Assembly (NCBI RefSeq): GCF_003258295.1
Contig: NZ_QKYN01000060.1
Span: 524 to 64,523, forward strand
Reading direction: 5' to 3'
Origin: Streptacidiphilus pinicola
Lineage (GTDB): Bacteria; Actinomycetota; Actinomycetes; Streptomycetales; Streptomycetaceae
DNA length: 64,000 nucleotides
This document shows, one piece after another, positions 34,985 to 45,280 of this stretch (the first letter of the stretch is position 1; the number at the start of each line of letters is the position of its first letter). The position numbers and the translations under genes are program-made. The notes under the pieces are model-generated. The model was not told where the DNA came from. It worked only from the letters and a program-made list of their open reading frames with translations, and searched no databases.

Positions 34985-37900
34985 ATGGCACGCGCACAGG
35001 CCCGGACGTCCGCCCTCGAGAGCTTCGCCGCGCCCACGCGGGCGTGGTTCGAGGGGGCGTTTCCCGCGCCCACCGGGGCGCAGGAGGGGGCGTGGCAGGC
35101 GATCGGCGCGGGGAGCGACGTGCTGGTGGTCGCGCCCACGGGCTCGGGCAAGACGCTGGCCGCGTTCCTCTCCGCCCTGGACGGGCTCGCGTCGACGCCC
35201 CCGCCCGCCGAGGCCAAGAAGCGCTGCCGGGTGCTCTACGTCTCGCCGCTCAAGGCCCTCGCGGTCGACGTCCAGCGCAACCTCCGCGCACCGCTCACCG
35301 GGCTGCGGCAGGCCGCCACCCGCCTGGGGCTGCCGGAGCCGGCGATCGAGGTGGCGATCAGGTCCGGCGACACCCCGCCGGCCGAGCGGCGCCGCTTCAA
35401 CACCCACCCGCCGGACATCCTGATCACCACGCCCGAGTCGCTCTTCCTGCTGCTCACCTCCACCGCGCGCGAGGCCCTGCGCGGCGTCGAGACGGTGATC
35501 CTCGACGAGGTCCACGCCGTCGCCGGGACCAAGCGCGGCGCGCACCTGGCGCTCTCGCTCGAGCGCCTCGACGAGCTGCTGCCGCAGCCCGCGCGCCGGA
35601 TCGGGCTGTCCGCCACCGTCCGGCCGGTCGAGGAGGTCGCCCGCTTCCTCTCCCCCAGCCGGAAGGTGACGATCGTCCAGCCGCCCTCGGAGAAGCAGTT
35701 CGACCTCTCCGTCGTCGTCCCGGTCGAGGATCTCGGCGAGCTCTCCGGCGGGCGCGGCACGCACGGCACCCCGGAGGAGGATCCGCAGCAGGCCGCGTCC
35801 ATCTGGCCGCACGTCGAGGAGAAGATCACCGACCTCGTCCAGGCGCACCGCTCGACGATCGTCTTCGCCAACTCCCGTCGGCTCGCCGAGCGCCTGTGCA
35901 ACCGGCTCAACGAGATCGCCGTCGAGCGCGCCGAGGGTCAGGCGCTGCCCGCCGCGCACGCGCCCGCGCAGCTGATGGCGCAGGCGGGCGCGAACAAGGC
36001 CGCCCCGGCGGTGCTGGCCCGCGCCCACCACGGCTCGGTCTCGAAGGAGCAGCGCGCCGAGGTCGAGGAGCAGCTGAAGTCCGGGCGGCTGCCGGCCGTC
36101 GTGGCCACCTCCAGCCTGGAGCTGGGCATCGACATGGGCGCGGTCGACCTCGTCGTGCAGGTCGAGTCGCCGCCGTCGGTCGCCTCGGGGCTGCAGCGCG
36201 TCGGTCGCGCCGGCCACCAGGTCGGCGCGGTGTCGACGGGCGTCGTCTTCCCCAAGTACCGGGGGGATCTGGTCCAGTCCGCCGTCGTGACGGAGCGGAT
36301 GCGCGCCGGGCAGATCGAGGCGCTGCGCGTCCCGCGCAACCCGCTGGACGTGCTCGCGCAGCAGCTGGTCGCGATGACCGCCATGGACGACTGGGACGTG
36401 GACGAGCTGCTGGCGCTCGTCCAGCGCGCCGCGCCCTTCGCCTCGCTGCCGCGTTCGGCGTACGAGGGCGTGCTGGACATGCTCGCCGGGCGCTACCCGT
36501 CCGACGCCTTCGCCGAGCTGCGGCCGCGCATCGTCTGGGACCGGGTCGTGAACACCGTCACCGGACGTCCCGGCGCGCAGCGGCTCGCCGTCACCTCCGG
36601 CGGGACGATCCCCGACCGCGGGCTCTTCGGCGTCTTCCTGGCCGGCTCCGACCCGAAGAAGGGCGGCGGACGCGTCGGGGAGCTCGACGAGGAGATGGTC
36701 TACGAGTCCCGCGTCGGCGACGTCTTCACCCTCGGCACCAGCTCCTGGCGGATCGAGGACATCACCCACGACAAGGTGCTCGTCTCCCCCGCGCCCGGCG
36801 TCCCCGGCAAGCTGCCGTTCTGGCACGGCGACGCGCTCGGCCGCCCGCTGGAGCTCGGGCGCGCGGTCGGCGGGTTCCTGCGCGAGCTCGCCGCGCTCCC
36901 GGAGGACAAGGCCACGGCGCGCCTCGCCGCCGCGGGCCTCGACGCGTGGGCGGCGGGCAACCTCCTCGCCTACCTCGCCGAGCAGCGCCAGGCCACCGGC
37001 CATCTCCCCGACGACCGCACCATCGTGGTCGAGCGCTTCCGCGACGAGCTCGGCGACTGGCGGATCGCCGTCCACTCCCCCTTCGGCGCCCAGGTCCACG
37101 CACCCTGGGCGCTGGCGCTCGCGGCCCGCCTGAGCGAGCGTCACGGATTGGACGCCCAGGTCATGCACGCCGACGACGGCATCGTGCTGCGCCTGCCGGA
37201 CGCGGACCTGCTGGACTTTCCAGATCTTGAACAAGCACAGCCTGAGGCACCCCTGAAGTCCGGCGCGGCCGACGAGGCGCCCGTGGGCGCCGAGGCCGTC
37301 GTCTTCGACGCGACGACCGTCGAACAGACCGTCACCGACCAGGTGGGCGGCTCGGCCCTGTTCGCCTCGCGCTTCCGCGAGTGCGCGGCGCGCGCGCTGC
37401 TGCTGCCGCGCCGGAACCCGGGCCGTCGCACGCCGCTGTGGCAGCAGCGGCAGCGGGCCTCCCAGCTGCTCTCCGTCGCGGCCGAGTTCGGCTCCTTCCC
37501 GATCGTGCTGGAGGCCGTCCGCGAGTGCCTCCAGGACGTCTTCGACGTCCCCGGGCTGGTCGAGCTGATGCGGGACATCGAGTCCCGCCGGGTCCGCATC
37601 GTCGAGGTGACCACCCCGGAGCCCTCGCCGTTCGCCCGCTCGCTGCTCTTCGGTTACGTCGCCCAGTTCCTCTACGAGGGCGACTCGCCACTCGCCGAAC
37701 GCCGCGCCTCCGCGCTCGCGCTGGACTCCCGCCTGCTGGCGGAGCTGCTCGGCCAGGCCGAGCTGCGCGAACTGCTGGACGAGAACGTGCTCGTCGAGCT
37801 GGAGGCGGAGCTGCAACGCCTCACCCCGGACCGGAGGATCAAGGACGCCGAGGCCGTCGCCGACGCGCTGCGCCTGCTCGGCCCGCTCACCGACGCCGAG

Positions 37901-39640
37901 CTCGCCGAGCGCGGCGCGGAGCCGGCGTGGGCGCGTGAGCTGCAGGCGGCGCGGCGTGTGATCGACGTCCGCGTCGCCGGCGAGCAGCGCTGGGCCGCGA
38001 TCGAGGACGCGGGCCGCCTGCGCGACGCGCTCGGCACCCCCCTGCCGATCGGCGTGCCGGAGGCTTTCACCGAGCCGGTCAAGGACCCACTCGGCGACCT
38101 GTTGGCCCGTCACGCCCGCACCCACGGCCCGTTCACCGCCGCCGACGCCGCCGCCCGGCTCGGTCTCGGCCCGGCCGTCGTCCTCGGCACGCTGCAGCGG
38201 CTGGCCGCGACGGGCCGCGTCGTGCAGGGCGAGTTCCGTCCCGGCGGCTCCGGCACGGAGTGGTGCGACGCCGAGGTGCTGCGCCGGCTGCGCCGCCGCT
38301 CGCTCGCCGCACTGCGGCACGAGGTCGAGCCGGTGCCGCCACGGGCTCTGGCCGCGTTCCTGCCGCAGTGGCAGCACGTCGGCGGTGGTAACCGCCTGCG
38401 CGGCGTGGACGGCCTGCTGCGCGCCGTCGAACAGCTCCAGGGCACGCCCGTGCCGGCGTCGGCGCTGGAGCGGCTGATCCTGCCCTCCCGCGTCGCCGAC
38501 TACAGCCCCGCGATGCTGGACGAGCTCACCTCGCAGGGCGAGGTCTTCTGGGCCGGCGCGGGCGCGCTCCCCGGCAAGGACGGCTGGATCGCCCTGCATC
38601 CGGCGGACGCCGCCCCGCTGCTGCTGCCGGAGGCGCTCCCGCTGGAGCTCACCCCACTGCACTACGCCGTCCTGGCCGCGCTCGCGCCCGGCTACGGGCT
38701 CTTCTTCCGGCAGCTCGTCGACGAGGTCGCCCGGCAGCTGCCCGGCACGGAGACACCGCACCAGGAGGTGGCCACCGCGCTGTGGGACCTGGCCTGGTCG
38801 GGCCGGATCACCAACGACACCCTCGCCCCGCTCCGCGCCCTGCTCGGCTCCGGCCGCACGCCCGGCGCGACCGCGCACCGCGCGCCGCGCGCGACCCCGC
38901 GCGCCCGCTACGGCATGGCGCGGCCCGTGCCGCGCGTCCCCCAGCTCCCGACCACCGCGGGCCGCTGGTCGCTGCTGCCGGCCGCCGTCACGGATCCCAC
39001 GCAGCGGGCCCATGCGCTGGCGCAGACCCTGCTGGACCGTCATGGCGTCGTCACCCGCGGCGCGGTCCAGGCCGAGCGGGCGCCGGGCGGCTTCGCCGGC
39101 GTCTACCGGGTCCTGTCCGCGTTCGAGGACACCGGCCGCACCCGCCGCGGCTACGTCGTGGACGGCCTCGGTGCGGCCCAGTTCGCCACCGACGGCGCGA
39201 TCGACCGCCTGCGCGCGGTGAACACCACGCTGGAACGCCGCGCGGAGGGCGGCGAGGAACCCCCGCAGGCCGTGGTCCTCGCGGCGGCCGACCCGGCGAA
39301 CGCCTACGGCGCGGCGCTGGGGTGGCCGGAACCACCGGGCGGAGGCGGCGCCTCCGCCCACAAGCCCGGCCGCAAGGCCGGTGCGCTGGTCGCCCTCGTC
39401 GACGGCGAGCTGGTCGCCTACGTCGAACGCGGCGGCAAGACGCTCCTCACGTGGGCCACGGACGACACCCGCCTCCGCCACGCCGCGACGGCGCTCGTCC
39501 GTGCGGTGCACGAGGGCGCGCTGCGGGACCTGGTGGTCGAACGCATCAACGGCGAACCCGCCTTGAACTCGGCACTGAGCCCGACCCTGGAGGCGGCGGG
39601 CTTCGTCCCAACCCCGAGGGGGCTTCGCGTTCGGGGCTAA
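34985..39640 (+). CDS. lhr: ATP-dependent DNA helicase Lhr (core plus C-terminal domain)
   Basis: 1551 residues, full length for actinobacterial Lhr, a 3'-5' superfamily 2 helicase linked to DNA-damage response in mycobacteria. Helicase motif I PTGSGKT at 51-57, motif II DEVH at 174-177, motif III GLSATV, motif VI QRVGRAGHQVG; then winged-helix and beta-barrel of the Lhr core, and the ~650-residue Lhr-CTD. Start taken at the ATG at 34985; a GTG five codons upstream is possible. It ends at a large cruciform terminator. Confidence 0.95.
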   Translation: MARAQARTSALESFAAPTRAWFEGAFPAPTGAQEGAWQAIGAGSDVLVVAPTGSGKTLAAFLSALDGLASTPPPAEAKKRCRVLYVSPLKALAVDVQRNLRAPLTGLRQAATRLGLPEPAIEVAIRSGDTPPAERRRFNTHPPDILITTPESLFLLLTSTAREALRGVETVILDEVHAVAGTKRGAHLALSLERLDELLPQPARRIGLSATVRPVEEVARFLSPSRKVTIVQPPSEKQFDLSVVVPVEDLGELSGGRGTHGTPEEDPQQAASIWPHVEEKITDLVQAHRSTIVFANSRRLAERLCNRLNEIAVERAEGQALPAAHAPAQLMAQAGANKAAPAVLARAHHGSVSKEQRAEVEEQLKSGRLPAVVATSSLELGIDMGAVDLVVQVESPPSVASGLQRVGRAGHQVGAVSTGVVFPKYRGDLVQSAVVTERMRAGQIEALRVPRNPLDVLAQQLVAMTAMDDWDVDELLALVQRAAPFASLPRSAYEGVLDMLAGRYPSDAFAELRPRIVWDRVVNTVTGRPGAQRLAVTSGGTIPDRGLFGVFLAGSDPKKGGGRVGELDEEMVYESRVGDVFTLGTSSWRIEDITHDKVLVSPAPGVPGKLPFWHGDALGRPLELGRAVGGFLRELAALPEDKATARLAAAGLDAWAAGNLLAYLAEQRQATGHLPDDRTIVVERFRDELGDWRIAVHSPFGAQVHAPWALALAARLSERHGLDAQVMHADDGIVLRLPDADLLDFPDLEQAQPEAPLKSGAADEAPVGAEAVVFDATTVEQTVTDQVGGSALFASRFRECAARALLLPRRNPGRRTPLWQQRQRASQLLSVAAEFGSFPIVLEAVRECLQDVFDVPGLVELMRDIESRRVRIVEVTTPEPSPFARSLLFGYVAQFLYEGDSPLAERRASALALDSRLLAELLGQAELRELLDENVLVELEAELQRLTPDRRIKDAEAVADALRLLGPLTDAELAERGAEPAWARELQAARRVIDVRVAGEQRWAAIEDAGRLRDALGTPLPIGVPEAFTEPVKDPLGDLLARHARTHGPFTAADAAARLGLGPAVVLGTLQRLAATGRVVQGEFRPGGSGTEWCDAEVLRRLRRRSLAALRHEVEPVPPRALAAFLPQWQHVGGGNRLRGVDGLLRAVEQLQGTPVPASALERLILPSRVADYSPAMLDELTSQGEVFWAGAGALPGKDGWIALHPADAAPLLLPEALPLELTPLHYAVLAALAPGYGLFFRQLVDEVARQLPGTETPHQEVATALWDLAWSGRITNDTLAPLRALLGSGRTPGATAHRAPRATPRARYGMARPVPRVPQLPTTAGRWSLLPAAVTDPTQRAHALAQTLLDRHGVVTRGAVQAERAPGGFAGVYRVLSAFEDTGRTRRGYVVDGLGAAQFATDGAIDRLRAVNTTLERRAEGGEEPPQAVVLAAADPANAYGAALGWPEPPGGGGASAHKPGRKAGALVALVDGELVAYVERGGKTLLTWATDDTRLRHAATALVRAVHEGALRDLVVERINGEPALNSALSPTLEAAGFVPTPRGLRVRG

Positions 39641-39650
39641 GTCGCCCTGT

Positions 39651-39712
39651 CCCGGGGCGCGAGGCTCTGCTGATGTGCGGCTCCGCCGCATCAGCTCAGC
39701 TCGCGCCCCGGG
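39651..39712. terminator. Bidirectional cruciform terminator between lhr and the WYL regulator
   Basis: Outer 13-bp perfect stem (39651-39663 / 39700-39712) and inner stem GCTGATG/CATCAGC with a further G+C-rich tip, between two convergent genes; it overlaps the regulator stop codon. Confidence 0.75.
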
Positions 39713-40649
39713 CACTTGCCCTGCCGAGCCGCTCAGCCAGCTCCGCCACGTGCCGCTTCAGCTCCGGCGGGTCCAGGACCTCGAAGTCCACGCCCTTCAG
39801 CGCCACGAAGACCGCCAGCTCGTCCAGCGACGACGCCCCCGCGTGGAACAGGCAGGTGTCAGGGCCCTCCGCCTCCAGCCGGCCCGCCGTGGGCGACGTG
39901 CGGTCCGAGAGGCTCGCCGCCGAGGCGAAGTAGCGGATGGTCGCCCGGAAGCGGTACGGGCTGGACGTCAGTGCGTCACCCACGTACGCGTTCAGGTCGA
40001 CGGCCGGAGCCGGCCGAGGCGTGAAGCGGGGGCCCGGTTGGAGGGAGCCGTCGACGCGGTCGACGCGGAACGTGCGCCAGTCGTCGCGGTCGAGGTCGAA
40101 GGCGAGGAGGTACCAGCGGCGGCCGGTGGGGACCAGACGGTACGGCTCGACCCGACGCGTAGCGCCCTGGTACCGGAAGCGGACACCCTCACGCGCTCGG
40201 CATGCCGTCGCCAGCGCGGCCAGCAGCTCGGGGGCGACGCTGGGTCCGGCGGGAGCCGTCAGCGGCTGCACCGCCGCCTGGATGGCGCTGACGCGGTGGC
40301 GGAGCCGCGCGGGGAGCATCTGCTCCAGCTTGGTGAGCGCCCGCAGCACGCTCTCCTCGTTGCCGGTGACGCAGCCCGCCGCGGAGGCGCGCAGGCCGAC
40401 CGCGACGGCGACCGCCTCGTCGTCGTCCAGGAGCAGCGGCGGCAGCGCCGCGCCGACGCCCAGCCGGTAGCCGCCGGCCGTGCCGGTCGCGGATTCGACG
40501 GGGTAGCCGAGATCCCGCAGCCGGTCGACGTCGCGGCGGACGGTGCGCGTGGTCACGCCCAGCCGCGAGGCCAGTTCTCCGCCCGGCCAGTCGGGCCTGG
40601 ACTGGAGCAGGGAGAGCAGCCGCAGCAGCCGCGCCGAGGTCTCCAGCAC
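39696..40649 (-). CDS. WYL-domain (YafY-type) transcriptional regulator
   Basis: 317 residues from the GTG at 40649. N-terminal winged helix (RLLRLLSLLQSRPDWPGGELASRLGVTTRTVRRDVDRLRDLGYPV), WYL domain with RRVEPYRLVPTGRRWYLLAFDLDRDDWRTFRVDRV, and a WCX extension. WYL proteins of this size are usually ligand-responsive regulators of the divergent gene, here the NmrA-type reductase. The ribosome-binding site is weak and the frame is open further upstream, so the start may vary. Confidence 0.88.
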   Translation of the reverse strand: MLETSARLLRLLSLLQSRPDWPGGELASRLGVTTRTVRRDVDRLRDLGYPVESATGTAGGYRLGVGAALPPLLLDDDEAVAVAVGLRASAAGCVTGNEESVLRALTKLEQMLPARLRHRVSAIQAAVQPLTAPAGPSVAPELLAALATACRAREGVRFRYQGATRRVEPYRLVPTGRRWYLLAFDLDRDDWRTFRVDRVDGSLQPGPRFTPRPAPAVDLNAYVGDALTSSPYRFRATIRYFASAASLSDRTSPTAGRLEAEGPDTCLFHAGASSLDELAVFVALKGVDFEVLDPPELKRHVAELAERLGRASARGAS

Positions 40650-40773
40650 CAGTCCGAAATCCCTTCGCTCCGCCGGTCCGTTGAGGACCGAACCTGTCCG
40701 CAAGGGCTCCTAGTGTCTCTCCCATGGCCCGCGGCAGGCGGGCGAATCCACAGATCTGCGAATGGGGAACGCG

Positions 40774-41607
40774 ATGATTCTGGTCACCGGAGCCACGGGG
40801 AACGTCGGCCGCAACGTGCTGCAGCAGCTGGTCGAGCAGGGCCACGCCGTCCGCGCGCTGAGCCGGGCCCCGCAGGACGCCGCCTGGCCGGCCGAGGCGG
40901 AGGTCGTCGCCGGGGACCTCGCGGACCCGGCGTCGCTGGAGCGGGCGCTCGCCGGTGCCGAGACGGTGTTCCTGTTCGCCGTGCCGGGCGCGACGGCCGG
41001 CTTCGCGGCGGCGGCCGAGAAGGCCGGAGTCCGCAAGGTCGTGCTGCTCTCCTCCGGCGCCGTCGACGACGACGCCGAGGCGCAGGGCGACCTGATCGCC
41101 GCCTACCACCACGAGGCGGAGCAGGCGCTGCGCGGCTCCTCGCTGGAGTGGACCTTCCTGCGACCGCAGGTCTTCGCCGCGAACACGCTGATGTGGGCGG
41201 GGCAGACCAAGGCCGGGGACGTGGTGCGGGGCGCCTACGCGGACGCCGCCTCCGCGCCCGTCCACGAGGCGGACATCGCCGCCGTCGCCGTGGCCGTGCT
41301 GACCCAGGACGGGCACGGCGGACAGGTCTACCGGCTGACGGGACCGGAGTCACTGACCCACGCCGACCAGGCGCGGATCATGGGCGAGGCGCTGGGTCGC
41401 CCGCTGAGCTACCAGGAGCTGCCCGAGGTGGCCGTTCGGCAGGCGCTGAGCGCGCACGTACCGGGGCCGATCCTGGACGCGATGCTGTCGCTGTGGGCCG
41501 ACTCCGTCGGCCGTCCGGTGCCGACGACGGCGGACGTCGAGAAGGTGACCGGCCGACCGGCCCGCAGCTTCCACTCCTGGGTGCTGGATCACGCGTCGGC
41601 GTTCTGA
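40774..41607 (+). CDS. NmrA-family NAD(P)-binding oxidoreductase
   Basis: 277 residues from the ATG at 40774 (an in-frame ATG at 40762 adds four residues). Rossmann motif MILVTGATGNVGRNVLQQL; the atypical-SDR catalytic Tyr/Lys pair is not clear, as expected for NmrA/quinone-reductase-2-like proteins. Divergent from the WYL regulator with about 120 bases between, probably regulated by it. Overlaps the following opposite gene tail-to-tail by 19 bases. Confidence 0.87.
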   Translation: MILVTGATGNVGRNVLQQLVEQGHAVRALSRAPQDAAWPAEAEVVAGDLADPASLERALAGAETVFLFAVPGATAGFAAAAEKAGVRKVVLLSSGAVDDDAEAQGDLIAAYHHEAEQALRGSSLEWTFLRPQVFAANTLMWAGQTKAGDVVRGAYADAASAPVHEADIAAVAVAVLTQDGHGGQVYRLTGPESLTHADQARIMGEALGRPLSYQELPEVAVRQALSAHVPGPILDAMLSLWADSVGRPVPTTADVEKVTGRPARSFHSWVLDHASAF

Positions 41608-41840
41608 AGCTCCTCGTCGAGGACGGGCTCGCCCCCGGCCGCGTGGCGATCCCGCCGCGCGGCCCACGGGCGTGCGTGGACGGGCACCAGGCTCAGGTTC
41701 CATCCGCCCGCGAAGAGCAGGCCGACCCCGGCCGCTTCCCGGCCTGTCAGCAGCCCGGTCAGCAGCAGCACCCACGCGACGGCGCTGAGCACCGCACACA
41801 GGGCCCAGACGAGCGGCCTGCGCCGGGGTATCGACAGCAT
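41589..41840 (-). CDS. Small two-TM membrane protein
   Basis: 83 residues, ATG at 41840 with GGAGGAG just upstream. Two hydrophobic segments (LVWALCAVLSAVAWVLLLTGLL and AGVGLLFAGGWNLSLVPV) and a charged tail. Good ribosome-binding site and codon pattern support it; no function recognised. Confidence 0.65.
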   Translation of the reverse strand: MLSIPRRRPLVWALCAVLSAVAWVLLLTGLLTGREAAGVGLLFAGGWNLSLVPVHARPWAARRDRHAAGGEPVLDEELQNADA

Positions 41841-41950
41841 CGATCTCCTCCCGGGGACACAAGAGGGCCGGATCAGCGAGGAACAGCAAGGATCAGCCCA
41901 AAGGGGACGGAACGGGACGGATCCAGCGTCAGATTAGCCGCGCGGAGCAC

Positions 41951-41997
41951 GAACGGCCCCTCCCCTGGGCCACACGGGGCTCGGGGAGGGGCCGTTC
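41951..41997 (-). terminator. Hairpin after clgR
   Basis: Perfect 15-bp inverted repeat (41951-41965 / 41983-41997), 17-base loop, 25 bases beyond the clgR stop codon. Confidence 0.8.
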
Positions 41998-42021
41998 ACG
42001 TCACGACGGCTACTACGGCTG

Positions 42022-42372
42022 TCAGGCGGCGACGACGTCCATCGCGCTGGCCTTGGGCACGAGCGAGGAGACGCGCTCCCCTGGCGGTACCGGCACGGGC
42101 TCCAGCAGGGCCGGACGGACCGCCTCGCCGGCGGCCAGCTCGGCGAGCGAGAGCTCGTCGCTGACCTCGCGCATGACCTCGGACATGCGGACATCCAGGG
42201 CGTCACAGATCGCGGAGAGCAACTCGGACGAGGCCTCCTTCTGTCCGCGCTCGACCTCCGAGAGGTAGCCGAGCGAGACCCGGGCAGCAGCCGACACCTC
42301 GCGCAGGGTGCGGCCCTGGCGCTGGCGCTGCCGACGCAGCACGTCACCCAACAGACGACGGAGCAGGATCAT
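42022..42372 (-). CDS. clgR: ClgR, activator of clp and lon genes
   Basis: 116 residues. XRE-type helix-turn-helix ([39 protein letters not shown]). ClgR of Streptomyces activates clpP and lon promoters and is itself degraded by ClpP, depending on its two C-terminal alanines; this protein also ends Val-Val-Ala-Ala. ATG at 42372 with GGAGGG upstream. Last gene of the rimO-pgsA-cinA-clgR row, but 190 bases separate it from cinA, with a dyad at 42497-42516, so it probably has its own promoter. Confidence 0.93.
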   Translation of the reverse strand: MILLRRLLGDVLRRQRQRQGRTLREVSAAARVSLGYLSEVERGQKEASSELLSAICDALDVRMSEVMREVSDELSLAELAAGEAVRPALLEPVPVPPGERVSSLVPKASAMDVVAA

Positions 42373-42496
42373 CGGTCGCTCCCTCCTTGGACCGCGGCTC
42401 GGAACCTCACAGCCCCACCGTACCGCCTGCCCCGCATCCCGTGCGGGGAGCCCGGTCGTGTTCACTCTTGGCTGCATCCGTGGCCCTCCCCTGCTG

Positions 42497-42516
42497 TTCG
42501 CGGTATCGTCCGCGAA
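42497..42516. promoter_or_regulatory. Perfect dyad upstream of clgR
   Basis: TTCGCGG-N6-CCGCGAA, 125 bases upstream of the clgR ATG. It contains GTTCGC as in ClgR operators but the second half does not fit the spacing I remember (GTTCGC-N5-GCG). Confidence 0.5.
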
Positions 42517-42562
42517 TCTTTCCGGCCCATCCCTTGTGTTCTTCCCGGCAGGAACAGCGTTC

Positions 42563-43054
42563 CTAACCCACCGGTTTGCCCTCCAGAGCGCTGAGGAGCA
42601 GTTCGACAGCGGCCGAAACCGCCTTGCGTCGGATTGTGGCACGATCCCCTGACAGGCGTAGGGAAGAGACCGATTCTCCACCCTCCCCACCCGGGGATGC
42701 CCACGAGACCGCCACGAAGACGGTGCCGACCGGTTGACCGTCCTGCGGCTCCGGTCCGGCCACGCCTGTCGTGGCCAGGCCATAGTCTGCGCCCATCAGC
42801 TGCCGGACGCCACGGGCCATGGCGAGCGCGACGTCCGGGTCCACCGCGCCTCGAGCCGCGATCAACCCGGAGTCCACCCCGAGGACGGAACCCTTGAGCT
42901 CGGTGGCGTAAGCCGTGACCGATCCGCGGAAGGCCTTGGACGCCCCCGGCACCGCAACGAACTCCGCCGCGAGCAGTCCGCCGGTCAGCGACTCGGCGAC
43001 GGCCAGCGTCGCACCCGTGCGGACCAGCGCCGTGAGCGCCGCCTCGGCGGTCAC
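42563..43054 (-). CDS. cinA: CinA-family protein, C-terminal (nicotinamide-nucleotide amidase) domain only
   Basis: 163 residues from the GTG at 43054, which overlaps the pgsA stop (GTGA). Single CinA-C domain: [56 protein letters not shown]. The family (PncC) deamidates NMN to nicotinate mononucleotide. The N-terminal MoeA-like domain of full CinA is absent, which is normal in Streptomyces. Confidence 0.93.
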   Translation of the reverse strand: MTAEAALTALVRTGATLAVAESLTGGLLAAEFVAVPGASKAFRGSVTAYATELKGSVLGVDSGLIAARGAVDPDVALAMARGVRQLMGADYGLATTGVAGPEPQDGQPVGTVFVAVSWASPGGEGGESVSSLRLSGDRATIRRKAVSAAVELLLSALEGKPVG

Positions 43055-43728
43055 CCCGCGGCGCCCGGCTGCCCGTTCGCGGCGGCCCGCCCGGCGCGGG
43101 CGGCCAGCCCGGCACGGCGCAGCACGATCGCCTGACGCACGTAGTCCAGGCCGCTGCCCACGGTGAGCAGAACGGCCAGACCCATGAGCCACCAGCGTGC
43201 GGACGCCAGCGGCCCGGTCAGTACCAACACGTACATGCCGACCGCGATTCCCTGGGTCAGCGTCTTGATCTTGCCGCCGCGGCTGGCCGGGATGACGCCG
43301 AAGCGGATCACCCAGAAGCGCATCAGTGTGATGCCCACCTCACGGACCAGGATGACCACCGTCACCCACCAGGCCAGATCGCCGAGTGCGGAGAGGCCGA
43401 TCAGTGCCGTGCCCATGATCGCCTTGTCGGCGATCGGGTCGGCGATCTTGCCGAAGTCGGTCACCAGGCCCATCCGGCGGGCCAGCTCGCCGTCGAACAG
43501 GTCGGTGATCATCGCGATGGCGAAGGCCGCCCAAGCCAGGGCGCGCCACTTGGGGTCGTGGCCGCCGCCCGCGAACAGCAGTGCCGCGAAGATCGGCACG
43601 ATCACCAGGCGCAGCATGGTGAGCAGGTTCGGGATGTTCCACAGCCCCGGCTGATCGCCCGCCCCACCCGGCTGCGAATCCGACGGGGCGCCCGCTCTGG
43701 CGGCCCCGCCCCCCGAGGTCTGATTCAC
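43051..43728 (-). CDS. pgsA: CDP-diacylglycerol--glycerol-3-phosphate 3-phosphatidyltransferase family
   Basis: 225 residues, GTG at 43728 overlapping the rimO stop. CDP-alcohol phosphatidyltransferase motif [26 protein letters not shown] with all metal-binding aspartates; six hydrophobic segments follow a disordered 27-residue N-terminus. Makes phosphatidylglycerol phosphate, or another CDP-DAG-derived lipid head group. Coupled to rimO and cinA by GTGA overlaps. Confidence 0.92.
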   Translation of the reverse strand: MNQTSGGGAARAGAPSDSQPGGAGDQPGLWNIPNLLTMLRLVIVPIFAALLFAGGGHDPKWRALAWAAFAIAMITDLFDGELARRMGLVTDFGKIADPIADKAIMGTALIGLSALGDLAWWVTVVILVREVGITLMRFWVIRFGVIPASRGGKIKTLTQGIAVGMYVLVLTGPLASARWWLMGLAVLLTVGSGLDYVRQAIVLRRAGLAARAGRAAANGQPGAAG

Positions 43729-45230
43729 GCCGGCACCCCGGCCGACCCGGTCGCGCCGACCACCGCGACGACCTCGGCGTAGAGGTCGACGCCCTCGCTC
43801 GCGGTCACCTTGGCCTCCACGAAGTCGCCGGGCGCGAGGTCCTCGACGTCACCGAGCAGGATCGTGATGCCGTCGGTCTCCGGCGCCTGGTGCGCGCCGC
43901 GGCCGATCACGCCGTCCTCACCGTCGTTCGACTCGACCAGCACCCGGACGGTGCTGCCGACCCGCTGCTCCGCCCGCTGCGAGGTCAGCTCCTCCGCCAG
44001 GCGGCTGACCCGCGCGAGACGCTCGGCCACCTCGTCCTCGGGCAGCTTGCCGTCGTAGTCCGCCGCCTCGGTGCCCTCCTCGTCGGAGTAGCCGAAGACG
44101 CCGATCGCGTCGAGCCGGGCGTGGGTGAGGAAGCGCTCCAGCTCGGCCAGGTCCTCCTCGGTCTCTCCGGGGAAGCCGACGATGAAGTTCGAGCGGACGC
44201 CGGCCTCCGGCGCCTTGGCGCGGATCTGGTCCAGCAGCTCCAGGAAACGGTCGGTGTCACCGAAGCGCCGCATCCGGCGCAGCACGTTCGGCGCCGAGTG
44301 CTGGAACGACAGGTCGAAGTAGGGCGCGACGCCCTCGGTCCCGGTCAGCACGTCGATCAGACCCGGGCGCATCTCGGCGGGCTGCAGGTAGCTGACGCGC
44401 ACCCGCTCGACGCCCTTGACGGCGGCGAGCTCGGGCAGCAGACCCTCCAGCAGGCGGATGTCGCCGAGGTCCTTGCCGTAGGAGGTGTTGTTCTCGCTGA
44501 CCAGCATGACCTCGCGGACGCCCTGCTCGGCGAGCCAGCGGGTCTCGTTCAGCACGTCGGAGGGCCGCCGCGAGAGGAAGCTGCCGCGGAAGGCCGGGAT
44601 CGCACAGAAGCTGCAGCGGCGGTCGCAGCCGGAGGCGAGCTTGACGCTGGCGACCGGGCTGTCGTCGAGCCGCCGGCGCAGGGTCCGCGGGCCGGAGGCG
44701 GGCGCGAGGCCGTCCGGCAGGTCGTCGATCTTCGCCTCGGCCGGGGCCTCGACGTTCACGCCGTGGCCGGGGATCGCGACGGCCTCCGCCGCGTCCTGGC
44801 GCTCCACGGGCGAGAGCGGCAGCAGCTTGCGCCGGTCGCGCGGCACATGGGAGACGTGCTCGCCGCCGGCGAGGATGGTCTGCAGGCGCTCCGCGATGTC
44901 GGCATAGTCGTCGAAGCCGAGCACCGCGTCCGCCTCCGGCAGCGCGTCGGCGAGCTCCTTGCCGTAACGCTCGGCCATGCAGCCGACCGCGACGACGGCC
45001 TGGGTGCGGCCGTGACCCTTGAGGTCGTTGGCCTCCAGCAGGGCGTCGACGGAGTCCTTCTTCGCGGCCTCGACAAAGCCACAGGTGTTCACGACGGCGA
45101 CGTCCGCCTCGGCGGCGTCGGCCACGAGCTCCCACCCGTCGGCCTCCAGCCGCCCGGCGAGTTCCTCGGAATCCACCTCGTTGCGGGCGCATCCAAGGGT
45201 GACAAGAGCGACTGTACGGCGTTCGGGCAT
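43725..45230 (-). CDS. rimO: Ribosomal protein S12 methylthiotransferase
   Basis: 501 residues. Radical-SAM methylthiotransferase that modifies the conserved Asp of ribosomal protein S12; paralogue of MiaB. UPF0004 cysteines C14, C50, C84; radical-SAM C202-C206-C209 ([10 protein letters not shown]); C-terminal TRAM domain. Compared with MiaB it has the [17 protein letters not shown] signature of RimO. ATG at 45230. Followed by pgsA with overlapping codons. Confidence 0.93.
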   Translation of the reverse strand: MPERRTVALVTLGCARNEVDSEELAGRLEADGWELVADAAEADVAVVNTCGFVEAAKKDSVDALLEANDLKGHGRTQAVVAVGCMAERYGKELADALPEADAVLGFDDYADIAERLQTILAGGEHVSHVPRDRRKLLPLSPVERQDAAEAVAIPGHGVNVEAPAEAKIDDLPDGLAPASGPRTLRRRLDDSPVASVKLASGCDRRCSFCAIPAFRGSFLSRRPSDVLNETRWLAEQGVREVMLVSENNTSYGKDLGDIRLLEGLLPELAAVKGVERVRVSYLQPAEMRPGLIDVLTGTEGVAPYFDLSFQHSAPNVLRRMRRFGDTDRFLELLDQIRAKAPEAGVRSNFIVGFPGETEEDLAELERFLTHARLDAIGVFGYSDEEGTEAADYDGKLPEDEVAERLARVSRLAEELTSQRAEQRVGSTVRVLVESNDGEDGVIGRGAHQAPETDGITILLGDVEDLAPGDFVEAKVTASEGVDLYAEVVAVVGATGSAGVPA

Positions 45231-45280
45231 GCCGCCAAGGTTACCGGGCGGCGGAGCTTCCACTCTCCAGGGGCGCGGCC

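Noticed and set aside
34736-39715. Open frame of 1659 codons antisense to lhr
   Set aside because: It is the mirror of the lhr codon bias in high-G+C DNA; the translation has no domain and is a run of Arg/Gly/Val/Leu, while the opposite strand encodes a complete helicase.
42550-42564. AGGAAC-AGC-GTTCCT as a possible SOS box
   Set aside because: The spacer is three bases, not the four required by actinobacterial LexA, and it overlaps the cinA stop.
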